In this document: piece by piece, positions 1-13,053 of the stretch
Layout: each line of letters opens with the position of its first letter
How positions within the stretch are numbered: the stretch's first letter is position 1
Source of the DNA: Trichostrongylus colubriformis
Taxonomy: Eukaryota; Nematoda; Chromadorea; Rhabditida; Trichostrongylidae
Assembly: GCA_963978905.1 (NCBI GenBank)
Contig: OZ022261.1
Coordinates: 6,759,992 to 6,823,991, forward strand
Reading direction: 5' to 3'
DNA length: 64,000 nt
Translations under genes and position numbers: made by a program
The notes under the pieces: model-generated
What the model was told of the DNA's origin: nothing
Databases searched by the model: none
What the model saw: the letters and a program-made list of their open reading frames with translations, nothing else

Positions 1-24
1 TCTCATTCCTCCAGGTTTTCGTTC

Positions 25-235
25 TTTTGATCAGTTGAAGCTACGGTTTATGTCCGACAGGAGTTCAAGACACTTCAAGCGGATGGATGAAAATGGGCCG
101 CTGGTTTGGAATTTTCGCCATCATACTTTGAACATCTCCTTCGCCTCGAACGATATTCTACCAGGAATACTACATGCAGAGCAATGGAAGATGTCACGGA
201 ATCGGCCACTTTCTTCACTTCTTAAATTTTTCGTT
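25..235 (+). repeat. Dispersed repeat at the left edge
   Basis: About 210 bp matching the reverse complement of 3,780-3,992. The 69-codon frame over it is a by-product. Bases 236-711 show nothing recognisable. Confidence 0.7.
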
Positions 236-711
236 CTCACTTAAAATCTCCCGTCATTTCCGAATGTTGAGGGAATTGAGTTGACGACCTCCGGACAGGA
301 AAAGCAGCGAAGCGAATGATTCGGACGCTCTCCATGTAGAATCCTCAGGAATCGTGCCTGAGCTACTCCAGAGCATCGACTTTGGGATGGAGGATCTTCG
401 CTGCTGATCTGGCCCCGCACTGATGTCTCAGCATCGACTTCTCGAAGACACTGCCGATCTGCTCGCCATATTGCTCTACGTCAATTCTTCAACCATACGC
501 ACGCTTCCACAGCAGTGAGTTTTTCTTGAATTCAGATGAAATCACGGAAAATAGTTACGAGCTCTCGAGTTGCTTAGAACTTGAAAAGGTTGTCTTCGTC
601 ATTTTGTCGTGGGTGTGAGTTTAGGAACTTTTGCAACGCAATGGTAGGGTAGGTAGTGATAAAATGAAGTTAATGCGAGTGTAACTATGTTAATGTGGCT
701 AATTGTGAGAC

Positions 712-1900
712 ACAAAACGATGGAAGCAATCTATCAGAACACCCAATCTAGACTTTCTGGGCTGGGGCTACAGAATATCCAACACTGCCCTCGTCTTGTT
801 GCACCGAATGCCGAGGGAATTGCCCTGGGAAAACGAACCAGGGTAGGACTTGCTCATTGGTCAATGCATTTACTGGGAAATGAGTTGAAGGGGTCCGCCG
901 AAGAGAAAAATCTCCTATTTTTTGACCGCACTGTGTTCAGTGCATGCAGGCGACCATCAGTGTTGTGTGCGGGATACCCCACTTCTATCCTTGGTGGGTC
1001 AGGCTTGATACTGGTTGTATTTCCCAGGCGTTCATGCTTCAGCTGGGGTCTCGGTGTTTTTTCTGCCTATTTTTTGACGATTTTTTGGCTATAGACCTAG
1101 GTTTTCCCTACAAAAGTTGTGGTCACGACGCATTGTGTTCACGGCGTCCTCGATTGAAATCAGCGTTAGTACAGGGTACCCAAATGCTGTTTTTGATGGC
1201 TCGATCATGGTACGGTTGTATTTGTGAGCGGTTCTGGCTTTAGTTTGGGTGTCAATGATTTTTCTGCCGATATTTTGATGATTTTAATCTTTTTGTCTCC
1301 AAACATGGGCTATGGGAAACGGTGTTCCCTCTCCAAACTTACAGGGACTTGGCTCAACGGCGAGGCGTCTGCTTTTATTTCTTCTTATCAAATCCTTAGA
1401 TGCCTAACGGGATCAGAAAATTCCTATTCTGGAGATGTTTGTCCTCTGGTCTTAGCTATTGCAGTTTGCAGTTGGGAATTAAGCTACACATCCTCCTTTG
1501 GTGGTCATTGGGCCCTCGGGGCACCTTACACAAGGAGAATGATATAAGTGGAGAATCCGGCAATTCATCAAGAACGGAGGCTATAAGAGCAAAGTGCCAA
1601 ATATGGGCATGGATCCCAGTTGGGACGTTTCTGAAAGCGATGTAACCGCTCAGAAAGTAATAAAATAGACAATACCAAAGGCAGATTGCTTCTACCGTTT
1701 TATAACTCCTTAAAAAGGGCCTTTGATTCTTAGTACAGCTATGGAACAGTTAGTGCCAGAGGGTATTCATGGATAGCTGAATTAGGGGTGTTCGATGCAG
1801 AGTCAAGCGTGTGTTAAACAGTCCCCGAAAGGGATCGTATTTTGGGTCGAAAGGTATTTTCTGGGGAGCAAAATCTTTGAGTTCAACACAGGTCATTGCT
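712..1900 (+). repeat. Long inverted repeat, left arm
   Basis: Pairs with 17,660-18,812 in reverse orientation over more than 1 kb with many substitutions and short indels. Reading frames of 135, 99 and 107 codons lie inside but are not preserved in the other arm. Likely two copies of one uncl assified element. Confidence 0.8.
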
Positions 1901-4900
1901 TCTGTTCCTTAGTTTGAAGGCGGTCCGATGTTCTCCTAAGAAGTCGTCGTTTGACGATTATGTTCTGTACGAAGGACATTTTTAGCGACAGATTTCATTA
2001 CCAGCAACATTGGTCATCTACAGGGGTAAAGGGTGTCGTCGTAGCATCGGTTTATGTTAGAGAGTGGCTCGTGTTCCTCAAAACGTTTCTCTTCAGCGCC
2101 ATGCTTGATCCTGTTTTATGTGTTTACTTTCCCCAGAATGCCCGGCCGTACCCTGCTGGACTTCTTCGATTCACTTCGTTGAAGGTTTCTCAATCAATTT
2201 GTAGGCACCGTGCCTTTCCTGAGTAACTCGTCTGCTTCCACTCAATTCGCGCTTTTACGTCGTCCCATCCACCGTAACCAGAAACGGGTACCCTGCTGCT
2301 TTCTAGCTCCCTCAATCGATTACTTTTTGCTCATACGTAGCACTTAGGCCGAGTTCTTGGAGGGGTTTCTTCAGCCTGACTACTTTCTAAAGCGCTCTTT
2401 TCTTCCGAGCAAATCCGTCATCGCCAGGGCGGTTAGGAAAGTTACTGATCCTAGGCCGTGTAGTTAGTTATCCTAGGCCACCACTGTGAATGTGCTTTTC
2501 GTTCTGTACGTTTACTGAGGGGCCTAATTTGTGGAATGGGTCAAACTTCCACAGTAGCTTTTCTTTCCTTTCCCGACCAACTGTAGGGATTAGCGCTCTT
2601 ATGCGATTTTTCAACGCGTGATTACCACATTGCGCCGGCTTCTTGACTTTGTTCCCAATTCCAAACGGCTATAAGGCGGTCTCTGGAACTCCATCGATTA
2701 GCCAAATTAGGAGCTTTCATGATTTAGCGATTTTTCGCGACGCAGAGCTACTGCGTTAACGTGCCGTCCAGCGGGCTTGCGGCATTCCATTACCGCGCTT
2801 GAGCCTTATTTCTGCTGTAAAAGTACGCTATAGTTAGGTGCTCAGGGTCACAGCACATCGCGCTTGCCCTCTTTTTCCCGTGTTGTGCAAGAAAAGGCAG
2901 GCAGAATATTCTCACTGTTTGGGGAGTAAGTTGCCTCAGCTCTCCTTCTGTATTTGACTAAATGTCTTCTGGATCACCCAGATCATCAAAGCATCAAGGT
3001 AAGCGAAAATCAAGCACATAGGCTTTGCTTGGAATAATCTCCAGCTAAATGATGAACAGAAGCGTGTGTGAAAATGGAGTTGGGCTGGAAGTGCGGGCTA
3101 ATAACGGGGTCGAAAGCGCCCATGCTCATGGCTATGACAAAGATGTTCGATGATAACTTTTTCCAAAAAAAAATTGTGTTAAAAGCAACTCAGAAGCTCG
3201 TGATTATTTTTCATGGTCTCATCTGAATTCCAGAAAAGCTGCCTGCTACGGCAAAATGTGAATGGCTGAGGAACTGAAGTAGCCCTATGTGGTGAGCAAA
3301 TCGGCAGTATATTCGAAAAATCGAATACTGGGGATCAGTGTGAGCCCGATTCGGCAGTCGGAATTCCTCTATCCCAAAAGCCGATATCCTAGAGAGCTCG
3401 AACACGAATGCTGAGCATTTTGCATGGAATGCGTTCCAGGGTGAAACAACCTCAAGGGAGTCATTTTCGAGTAGGAAAAGGGGGTGTCGTTTCTGGGGAG
3501 GGAATTCTGCAATACATTCATGACAAATCACTTTTTTGATGATTTCGGAGGGACTTGGGTGAAGACGTATGTAGTACCGTCAAGATGGGTTCGTGGGAAG
3601 GGGCGGGGGGTCAATCAGGGTACATTTAGGGGTGGTGGCTCTTATCTTGAGAGCAGATTGAAGAAGGGGTGTATTTCTCGAAAAAATTAATCCAATGATT
3701 GATTTTGGTTCGAACCACTCGCTTCCGCTGCTATTTCTGTGTGGAAGTGGAAAATTCAGTTTTCACAACACAACAGAAGTGAAGAAAGTGGCTGTTCCAT
3801 GGCATGTTCCTCTGCTTTGCACCCAGGATTCCTGGGAAAACATTGTTTTTGACACGAAGGAGATGTTTGAACTATGATGGTAAAATTTCCATGGCAATGA
3901 GCTTCATTTTCATCCGATTGCTTGAAGTTTCTCGGCCTTCTGTCGGACATGAACCGCAGCTGATCTCTGAGAATAGCCAGTGATATCTCATCACTAACCG
4001 CTGATTGGAGCACTGTAAAGCGCAGCTACAGACCACATCGAGCGTCATTTAGTGCCTCCTCAAGAAGGCAGCAGGTTTCGGTCCTTTTTCTCTCAACGGT
4101 TGAGGAGATCGGTATCAATCGATATAATTTTTGGCATGCTCGTCAGAGCTCAGCACGGAGATGGGTTAGTCCAGCAGACACAGGAACTCTACCTATCTCC
4201 TTTCATGGATCAATACTCCACCTCTCTGGGTCATGTTGGGTGTTTCTTCTCGGAACGGCTGGCAAGGGGTCGCACCTGGTGTGAGCACTACACGTCGATG
4301 GGGCCGTCTTGGCTACACTGGGGATAGTCATCGCCAAAGGAAACTTTCTGGCACACCAAGGCCCGTCGAACTGTGGGCCTCGATGGGTTCGGCGAGTCGA
4401 CCCCATCGGTGGGAGACCGGAGATAACGCGCGTGCGCGTCCGTGGGGGGAAGGGGCGGGGCATGGGAACTTAGGGTGAGTAAACATTATTTTGTAATTTT
4501 GTAGAACTTGTATTGTAAATAAACTTTATTAACAAAACAATTGTTGAAACACATAGAGAAAGAAAACAAGATCAGAACAAGAACAGACAAGAAAACAGAT
4601 CATCGCACTCACATCAACACGCATCGCAAACAGCCACACATCACAGACGCAACACATCGTCAACACAGACATTAGACGCTTCCAGAGCTGAGCGCCTACA
4701 TCGCACACCACACATCCGACGCATACAACCACAACTATCTCATTCACAGGCACGACACGTATTCGCGCGTCTCCCACACATATACTCCCATGGGTGTGAA
4801 CAAAATGGTACGAGCGTCTTTTTTCGCACACCTCGATGCGAAAACTACGAGATATGGTATTATCCAAACTTTTCCATTAATCGAGAGAATCGTCAAAAAT

Positions 4901-5843
4901 TGAAAGTCAAGTTATTTATTTTCAAACTATAAAAAATTTCGGAAATGCAGAGGGATATCCTGGGGAATCCAAAAATGGATTGCCCTGCTCACGATCTCCC
5001 TTTCATGCTCAAATAAGAGCATCATTCTGCTCAAAACTGATCGAAATAAACTCAGCGCATGGCTGAAAAAACCGACCCAACTTTTTGCATCACGGAACCC
5101 TTTCCAGACTCGAAAGGGAATTCCGTTTCTTTGCGGTCTTGCGGATAAGAGCTCCTTACAATTTTTTTGCTGATATTGATCATTTGAACTGTCTCAATTG
5201 ATGGAATAGTCTGATTTGCACCACCTTTCAGTTTTTGAACCTACTTAACATTGCTTAGCACCGAGATGTATGGTATTGAAACGTCATTCGTACCATTCTG
5301 CACAGGTACACCCATGCACACTCCAAGACACACACACTCAGACACATTCAAGTCAAGCATCTTGTCGAGGACTTATTTACCCTCGTCATTTGAAGAAGGG
5401 TTTCCTAAACATCTCTGCGTTTCCTCTGTGAACGAAGAATCCACCCGTTCACTGTCCCTAAAGAACGAACTTAGCGAAGGATCCTTCGGTTTCGATCTTC
5501 CCACCTCCGCAACCACCAAACTCGATAGGAACGCAACCTCGTTCGGATCGAAGAAGTGGGCAAATACGGGCCAATGGCTCTTTTCAAATGGTCCTTGACA
5601 AATGCTTAACCTTCCACACAAACCTGCCTCTCCTCCTTACACCTGATACACACCCATGTACCCTACCCTTTTCTGATATCCCCCCACATTCCCCCATCCC
5701 TAATCTACACCCGCTATCCCCTTCACACTCATTCACTAAACTCATCTACCGTTGACTTGGCATGCACTATCCTTTCCCCGATCCAGGAGATAAAACTAGC
5801 CCCTCCCCCTTCCAACTTATAGAGGATTCCCCACTCCATCTAC
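1901..5843. other. No gene recognised
   Basis: Contains the repeat at 3,780-3,992 and a GC-rich patch at 4,230-4,470 (CGCGCGTGCGCGTCCG region). The open frames show no conserved motif. Confidence 0.4.
3780..3992 (-). repeat. Inverted copy of the repeat at 25-235
   Basis: The reverse complement matches the window's left-edge repeat: TTCATGTCCGACAG, CGGATGAAAATG, GAACATCTCCTTCG and CACTTTCTTCACTTCT occur in order in both. Confidence 0.75.
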
Positions 5844-5845
5844 TA

Positions 5846-7417
5846 CAGTGCGTTTCATAATTATAAGGTCACCCCCAAATTTCCGGTTTTCAGAACACAC
5901 AGCTAGCCAAAAAATTTTTAAGTATTTTTTACAGATTCCCCACCACAGAAAACCCTTCCATACTAGTTTTGATGACATTACCTTATAGCCCGATTTTTCT
6001 ATAAATATTTTCTGATTTTCGTGCCGTTTCATAATTATAAGGTCACTCCGAAGAAGGAGGAGATTTGCTAGAGTTAACAGCGCATTCGAAGGAGCTCATA
6101 ATCTATGGTTCCCTCCTGATTAACAACGACATCAACCAGCCGCTTGGGGAAGTAGAAAGGAAATTTCGAAGAGCCTTACCACAGATATTGTTCCAGTCTT
6201 CAACAATTGCCTGTTTCAGCAGCTTTGCTTCCTAGAACTGGCGATTATTGGGGTAAATATTTTTGTGGCGATGTCTTCCAGGTCTCCCCAATAGAGCTGA
6301 GACCAAGACTGCATGTTATCTATTGCTGGAGGTCCGTATTTCGGAACTTTAACCACGATTCCGTTGAATGACCTACGTGAACAACAGCCTTGTCATGCTG
6401 TTAGACACAATTATGAAGAGCCGGTCTGCTCCAAAAGGCGGTTGATTTCTTCGTAGGATCTTTTAGCAGCCTCTGGAGTCCATTCTACAGGTTTCGAAGG
6501 CAAGGTTCAATGCAACCTCATTGCCGAAAACCACTCAGGCCACCACCCTTCTCCCGGAAAAATTGCCGAGGCTCCGCTAGATCGACGCACTTCCCAGACC
6601 AAGCTAGTACTACCTCTACCCGTCAGCACCATACAAATAGAGTATTTTCAGACTCAAAAGTACGATTTAGATGGAATTACTCTCATGCAGGGTGCAACTG
6701 CCATACAAATACAGTTCCGTTCAATCCGTGGCTCAAGAACAACTTTATGAATTGAAGTCGTTCCGCCCTATGGTGTGCTGTAGGCCTCGGAAACTACTTC
6801 ATTATTTCTTCAGTGATGTTTCTGCTCCTTCCTCGCTGCTGTACACGCTGTGATTCCAGACTAAAGATGTTTTAACTCCAAACAAATCAGGTCCATGGAG
6901 GAGGTGCTGTAGGAAGTGCCCCCACAATCCCTTCCTCGTTAATGGTAATAATCTCAAGAGGGAATCCAGAGCCTGAAAAACATCTTAAGATATTGAATCT
7001 CTCAGATGTCATCTAACTGAGCACAGGTATCTTCCGATTCTTTTTGGAATGGCTCTCAAACTGAGCCTAGCATCACAAGAATCCCAAATCTGGGCTTTCC
7101 TCTTGGAACATAGAAGCTAGCCACAAGACGATTGAATATGTATCTCGAAGATGTATTTGGAAGACAAATCTACCGTCACAGACCTGCCGGGACCTTAACT
7201 TTTTTCGTTTTTCAGGGTGACCTTATAATTATGAAACGGTGCAAAAAAACAAAAAATACTCCTAAAAACATAAGGTAAACGAGACTGCTACCAAAAATCG
7301 GACACGGGGGTTATTTCAGGTGAGGAATCCGTCTATGAGACTGAAAAGATCCCTCAATGGAGTGTTGTCGAGAAAACCTGAAATTCAGGGGTGACCTTAT
7401 AATTATGAAACGCACTG
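5846..7417 (-). mobile_element. Decayed Tc3-type transposon
   Basis: Ends CAGTGCGTTTCATAATTATA are inverted and flanked by TA (5,844-5,845 and 7,418-7,419); length 1,572 bp. The core GTTTCATAATTATAAGGTCA is repeated exactly 174 bp inside each end, the two-site terminal layout known for Tc3. The minus strand keeps transposase remnants: QHDKAVVHVGHSTESW (the FQQDNA block, mutated) near 6,350-6,410, YWGDLED near 6,270-6,300 and NNRQF with a following stop near 6,235. Stops and a frameshift show the gene is dead. Confidence 0.88.
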
Positions 7418-7419
7418 TA

Positions 7420-10400
7420 TGTCACATTCCTTTCCGTGTCTGGCATTGTCGCACTTCTTCCACCCCTCCCCGCTTCCCTTTGAACGACACATTCTCTTTC
7501 ACCATCACACATTTCCACCCCTACTTACCTTAACTCCTCCCCTTTGCCCCTAACCTTATGCCGGACCTTGCACATACTCCACCCACCCTCTGGTGACCCT
7601 TTCCCTCTGTTGCATCCTCAGATGCTCCCCTTACCCCTTCCCCATACATTTCCATCCCCTACTGTCCCGCAAACGTATGCGCCCACTCGTCCTTCCCCCT
7701 CTCGATACCGTGAGCCCCTCCTCCTGCTCTGTCATGCTCCCAAACGACGCGCGAATACGTTTCAATACATTGCAAGCACTCATTCACACATAAGCAACAG
7801 CCATTCAAACAACAATAAATAAATAAATCATACTTACCTGAACATCAAACCAGGGTCAAGCATAAAGTCGAGGAAATTCGCTATGTATCACCACCGTTCC
7901 CACTCACATTCCAAGCCCACAGAGAGGTTTTGTTAGTTCCCTCCTTCGAAACCGCCAAGGCGAGCCGGGTTGAATTCCTCCAAAACAGGAACGCCGTAAC
8001 CCGACCCCATGTTCTTCTTATGACCCCATCCACTGGATCCCTGCCAACTCCCCCTCTCTTCGTGGCCATCGAGGGTGTTCAGGGATAAATTCCTTCGAGG
8101 TTTCACAGCCGCTACACCGACTCCAAGTTCCTGGCAACCTACCCCATCCACACTGGGAATGTCGAGGATGCTGGATCGAGACGGGTGAACTTATCAAAGT
8201 GATTTCACATCCACCACCCCTATCTCAGCTCGTCAACCCAACTTTCTTTCCTAGAATATTCCTCGACCTATGCGTGATCCTGACTACACAAAACTCACAA
8301 TGTAACGCACACCATCGCCATCAACACTGCGCTCTTAGAGGCCGAATCCGGTAGAGTTTCGAATTCTGAGCGATGGGAAACTTCAATTTATGAGGATTCA
8401 ACCCCTAAGATACGCATGCACAACAAAAATTTATTGCCATTAAAAAAGATCAATCGGTTGATCCCACTTCTTCACTTCGGTCGGCATCCGTGCGCGCAGT
8501 GATCCCTCTCGCATGTCCTGAAAACACTGGTACAGCTACACACGGAGTACCTGGCGTTAAAAAACAAGTAACAAATGGTTCGTCGGTTTCTTCGCTGTTC
8601 CAAGGCAGATTCACAAACCGATTGTTCCAAATAAAATGAGATCATCTCAAACGAAAGCACCAGCTTACTTATGAAGCTGGTTGTTTTTACATTTACTAGA
8701 TGGTATTTTCAGCCTACTAAATTGATGCATCAAGCATTAAATGGCTAGCTTCTACATTCTCCTACATGAATGGGACAATGGCTCAACGCCCAGGACAAGC
8801 AGGACACGTTCATTAATGAAGGGAAATCACAAAACTGCAGTGCGACTGTGACGCGAGTTTTCGGATGGGTGGACCGCTACAACTGTGCGCTTTGATCATG
8901 TGCTCAACCATAGCACCCAGCACTTCTCTGGGTTATGGAAAGATGATCTGCTTTACGTCCCTGTTGCCCACTATCAGAGCTAACGAGGTAAATTAGCACT
9001 GGAAAAAAATGTTCGCTGTGGTGGAACAGACGAGTTTTGAAGTGATTAATATGGGGGAAACTCGCGTAAAAAAGCGCAGCATGATGTCATCATAATAGTC
9101 TCATCTAGATGCGTTTCGTTCGTCCGGCATCCTCTAGCCGAGTAGGTGTGGAGGGCGGGGCAACGATCAATAAGGTTATGAGTTTCCGATCAGGCGCTTG
9201 CATACAGTAAGCACAGAGAAACCGTGAAGTTAAATGTGAAGGTGAACGCGCACACATTCTGTGTTGGGGTATGCCGAAAAGTGACTTATTGGCTCCTGAT
9301 CAGTGACAGCGAACTGGATAGTGATTTTGGAGTGTGCATTCGAAGGGGGCAAACTTCAGCACTAAGTAAATATATACCGTAACAGTAAATGTGTAAACTT
9401 CGGCATTAATAGTGGCGTACTCAGACTCACACAGGACTTGACATTGGGTAAACCTAGTGCATGTCCTCTGAACTGGAAATCGCAAGCATGTCAAGTATTA
9501 ACACACGTGTAAGCAGTACCAAGTATTCTACGGGAAACGCAATAAATGTATAGTCCGTTTCTGGGGTGCATCCTACTTACTTTTTCAAGCATGGCCTTCG
9601 TGTATAGATCGGCTTATCCACAATTTTTACTTACAACTATTAGGAAACGCTCATTTATCTGAGCAGTCTTCATGTAATGTGGTTTTCGACTGTTTTTGAA
9701 TGTCCTCTACACTTTGTTTGGTTTTAAACATGGAATTTAAATGAAACAGAACGTAGAGATGTAAGATTTGTAGGTCTAATGTAAGATTTTACACAACGCG
9801 GGATTCAAGATTACATGACTAAATGAATGGTGATACAGAAGGCGTTGAGACCAAATCAGTGCCTAAATGAAATCGAAATTCGATTCGTTCACTTCACAGT
9901 GACTGGGAAAAGTGAACCACTGCTGTCACACACTGCGAGAGTGCGAGGAGTAAGCTCATAGCGTGGATTTCAGAATTCCATCAAGCTGCGCTATTAAATA
10001 ATCGTGGAAGGCTCCACAGTTCAACTAGGCATGAATTCAAATTGAAACGGGGGCCAATGCTGGTGCTAACGTTTTTCTGTGGGAGGGGGGGGGGGGAGGG
10101 AGGGGACTCATTTGCGCGGTGTCGTCTCTCAGCTGATAGCATATTACAACCATCAGATCGTACATCTAAGTGTGTACTTTTACCCAAGCCTTTCTGAAGG
10201 GGTAGGAGTTGCATTTCAACTAAGACTTATGTTAAAATCCCAGATAAAAATAGCACCGGAAGCTGAGAGCAGTGGAGTGGCCCACCTTCCAATTATGTAA
10301 GCACCCTAATGCTGGAGTGGGGTGAAGAACTCACTGTGCTCGGCGTTCCTTGCTCTTTTTTTCTGATTAATATCGCTCAGACAAAAATCTTCGCTTCAGT

Positions 10401-11345
10401 TTGCAGTTAAATGATTCTGGGATAGTATGAGGGGAGAAACCACTGCGCGAATATGTCTACCTTCCCAAATGTGTTCGCATCCGATGTAATCCCAAACCTT
10501 GCGGCTAATCCTAGAGCTACATTATTCCATAATCTTTCTTTATTCAAAAATAATTATCATCTATGACCATTCCTGGTTGAGCGCAAAATGGCCAGCATTT
10601 TCAGGAAGGCACACTACATCAGAATCGCATGCATTGTCACAATGAAGCAAACATGGTCTCTAGTAGTCAGGTATCTCAAAAAAAGGGCAGCAGGGAATAA
10701 AATACAAAGGAAAATTTGCAGTAAAATTGCATCAAAATGAACGTACTTCGTCGTAATGTAACGTACTTCAAATGTAATTACGAGACCGGATAAGAAAAAG
10801 GAAATAAAATTACTATCAAGCTGGATATTCAGCTGGACGGTAAGTACGCACTTGACCGCCAAGTCATGGCTTTCTCATGTACTTATTTGTTCTTGCTTCA
10901 AACCATCACAACATATAAGGATGTCAAGGATGTCAAAGCTTGCGATTTTCAATGCGGCGGGCTTCCAGTACCTTATAAGTGTGTACGCCACTACCAGTAC
11001 CGAAGTTTACCTCTTACAGGGTTACGGCAGATGTTTATATGGTGCTGAAGTTTGCCCACATTGACTAGAACGCTCGAAAATTACTACCCAGTTTGCTGCC
11101 ACTGACACAGGAATCAATTACTCATTTTTGGCACACTGCAACACAGAATGTGTGCGCATGCGTCTTCTCAATTAATTTCACGGCTTCTCCGTGCTTAGTG
11201 TACTCAAGCGCCTGATCGGAAACTTATAATCTTGTCAACGATCAGGGCTAGACAATATTTCAGCATCGACCCTACGATCGTTGAGGACACTATACAGCCA
11301 AGATTACAAAAAAAAAAGAGAAAATGGCATAGCATTCATCACTTA
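7420..11345. other. No gene recognised
   Basis: The part at 7,430-7,800 is strongly pyrimidine-rich on the plus strand (many CCCTTCC-like runs). The remainder is ordinary-looking intergenic DNA with a G run at 10,083-10,098. No spliced family member was seen on either strand. Confidence 0.4.
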
Positions 11346-12156
11346 AAGGAGTTGTCCACGGAAAAACGAGTTCTTGTATTACCCATATGTTTATGTTGTA
11401 TTTGCCTAATGTGAGCCTCATGCATAATTTCACGCGAAAAAATTAAATCTGGTTGAGATACAGCACCACGAAGAATGTCCAGGTGGGCGGGGCCTCCGAG
11501 TGAAGGCCTCGTCCCGTCGTCCGCTGCCGTTGGGAAGGAGAATTGGACTGTTTACGTAACCTTCTGTTCCAACAATGCGTCTCTGACCACGGCGGACGAC
11601 GGGACGAGGCTTTTACTCGGAGGCCCCGCCCACCCGGACGTACTTTGTGGATCTGTATCTCAACCAGATTCACGTTTTTACGCGTGAAATTCTGCATGAG
11701 GCCCGTATTAGGCAAATACGCGGTAAATATATGAGTAACAGAAAAACTCATTTTTCCGTGAACGATTCCTTCAAAGGAATCAGGGCCGCATAAATTCCAC
11801 GCGAAAAATGTGAATCCGTTCAATATAGAGCACCGCAAGGTCTCGTGCGGGTGGACGGGACTTTCGGGCAAGTGCCCCCCCCCCCCCCTGTCGTCCGCCG
11901 CTATCGGAGACGCATTAGGATCAAAAAGTTACGTAAACAGTCCCACTCTCCGTTCTCAACCGCGGCGAACGACGGGACGGAGCTTTCACTCAGTAGCCCC
12001 ACCCATCCGGCCAAAGATGTGGGGAGCTGTATCTTAGCCGAAATCTCACTTATTCTCGGGAAACTTTGCATGCGGCCCTTATTAGGCAGATACAGCATTA
12101 ATATATGGGTTACAAAGGAACTCAATTTTCCGCGGACGATTCCTCTAATGCACCCT
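11346..12156. mobile_element. Two adjacent palindromic MITE copies
   Basis: Copy 1 (11,346-11,773) is a full-length palindrome: the left end AAAGGAGTTGTCCACGGAAA is mirrored by AACGATTCCTT on the right, with GC-rich inner arms (GGCGGGGCCTCCGAGTGAAG and its mirror). Copy 2 (11,773-12,156) lacks the outer left arm and joins copy 1 directly. A third, interrupted copy is at 48,621-49,303. Confidence 0.8.
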
Positions 12157-12543
12157 ATCCCCAATTGACATGTTCCTCTCCGTCTCTTACATTTCGCAGC
12201 TCCCACACGTAGACATCACTCATTGGTACATAGCCGCTCGATGTCAGGTAAATCGGGGTTGTGGAAGTGAAGAGGTAATTTCGTCGACAAGAAAAGAAGC
12301 AATAACTAGAAAGCCGTGAGCTTGTTGCACGTTTTCAAGTCATTTTTACACAAAGTTGTCTGCAAAAAGGAGGGCTCTGCCTTCAGCAGTACCGAAGGAA
12401 TTTTCATATGGGATATACGAGCCTTCAGCGGTGATTACAAAAAGTGTGCACTGATATAGTGTAAGATGCAGAGTTGTGAGCTTTTTTGAAATGTAGTAGG
12501 GATACTCCTTCTCAAAAGCTGTGAAAGTGCATGACGTGTACTA

Positions 12544-13053
12544 TGAGGGTGGCACTCAAAAACAATTTCTAGAAAGTGGAAATTTTTTCCTCATCCTGAG
12601 AGGTTAAGAAGGAGGTCCGAGGGTGTTCTCAACCAGCAAAAGAATGAAAAATTTTTTGCTACACTAAAAAAAATTCACCCATTCCGAAGCTCCTTCCCCC
12701 TCAAGGCTTAGAAAAAAACCGCATTCTCCGGTTTGCACTGATATCTTAGTACCTTCCAACACATTAAAAAACATACTACTAGAACAGACACGCATAAAAA
12801 ACCCAAGGACGGTACGAAGGAATGCGTGTGAACTAGGACCAAGCATTTAGCCAAAGCCTTGGGGGGGGGGACACACTTCACACACGGGAGATCATCAACA
12901 GCAGACAAGATTTTGTTTGTTAAATTACTTTTACGTTTCAAAATAAAAACATCCTAATGACAATCGGACACCTTAGTATTACATGTTTTGAAGATTTGTA
13001 ATGAAATTAATTCTCTATTGGAATTTCAAATGTGTTTTTGAGTGGCACCCCCA
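12544..13053. mobile_element. 510-bp TA-flanked MITE
   Basis: Left end TGAGGGTGGCACTCAAAAAC; right end, complemented, TGGGGGTGCCACTCAAAAAC. TA on both outer sides (12,542-12,543 and 13,054-13,055). No transposase frame. Confidence 0.8.

Noticed and set aside
687..1547. Overlapping 135-, 99- and 107-codon plus-strand frames
   Set aside because: The matching inverted copy at 17.7-18.8 kb has the frames broken at different points, so this is repeat DNA, not a gene.
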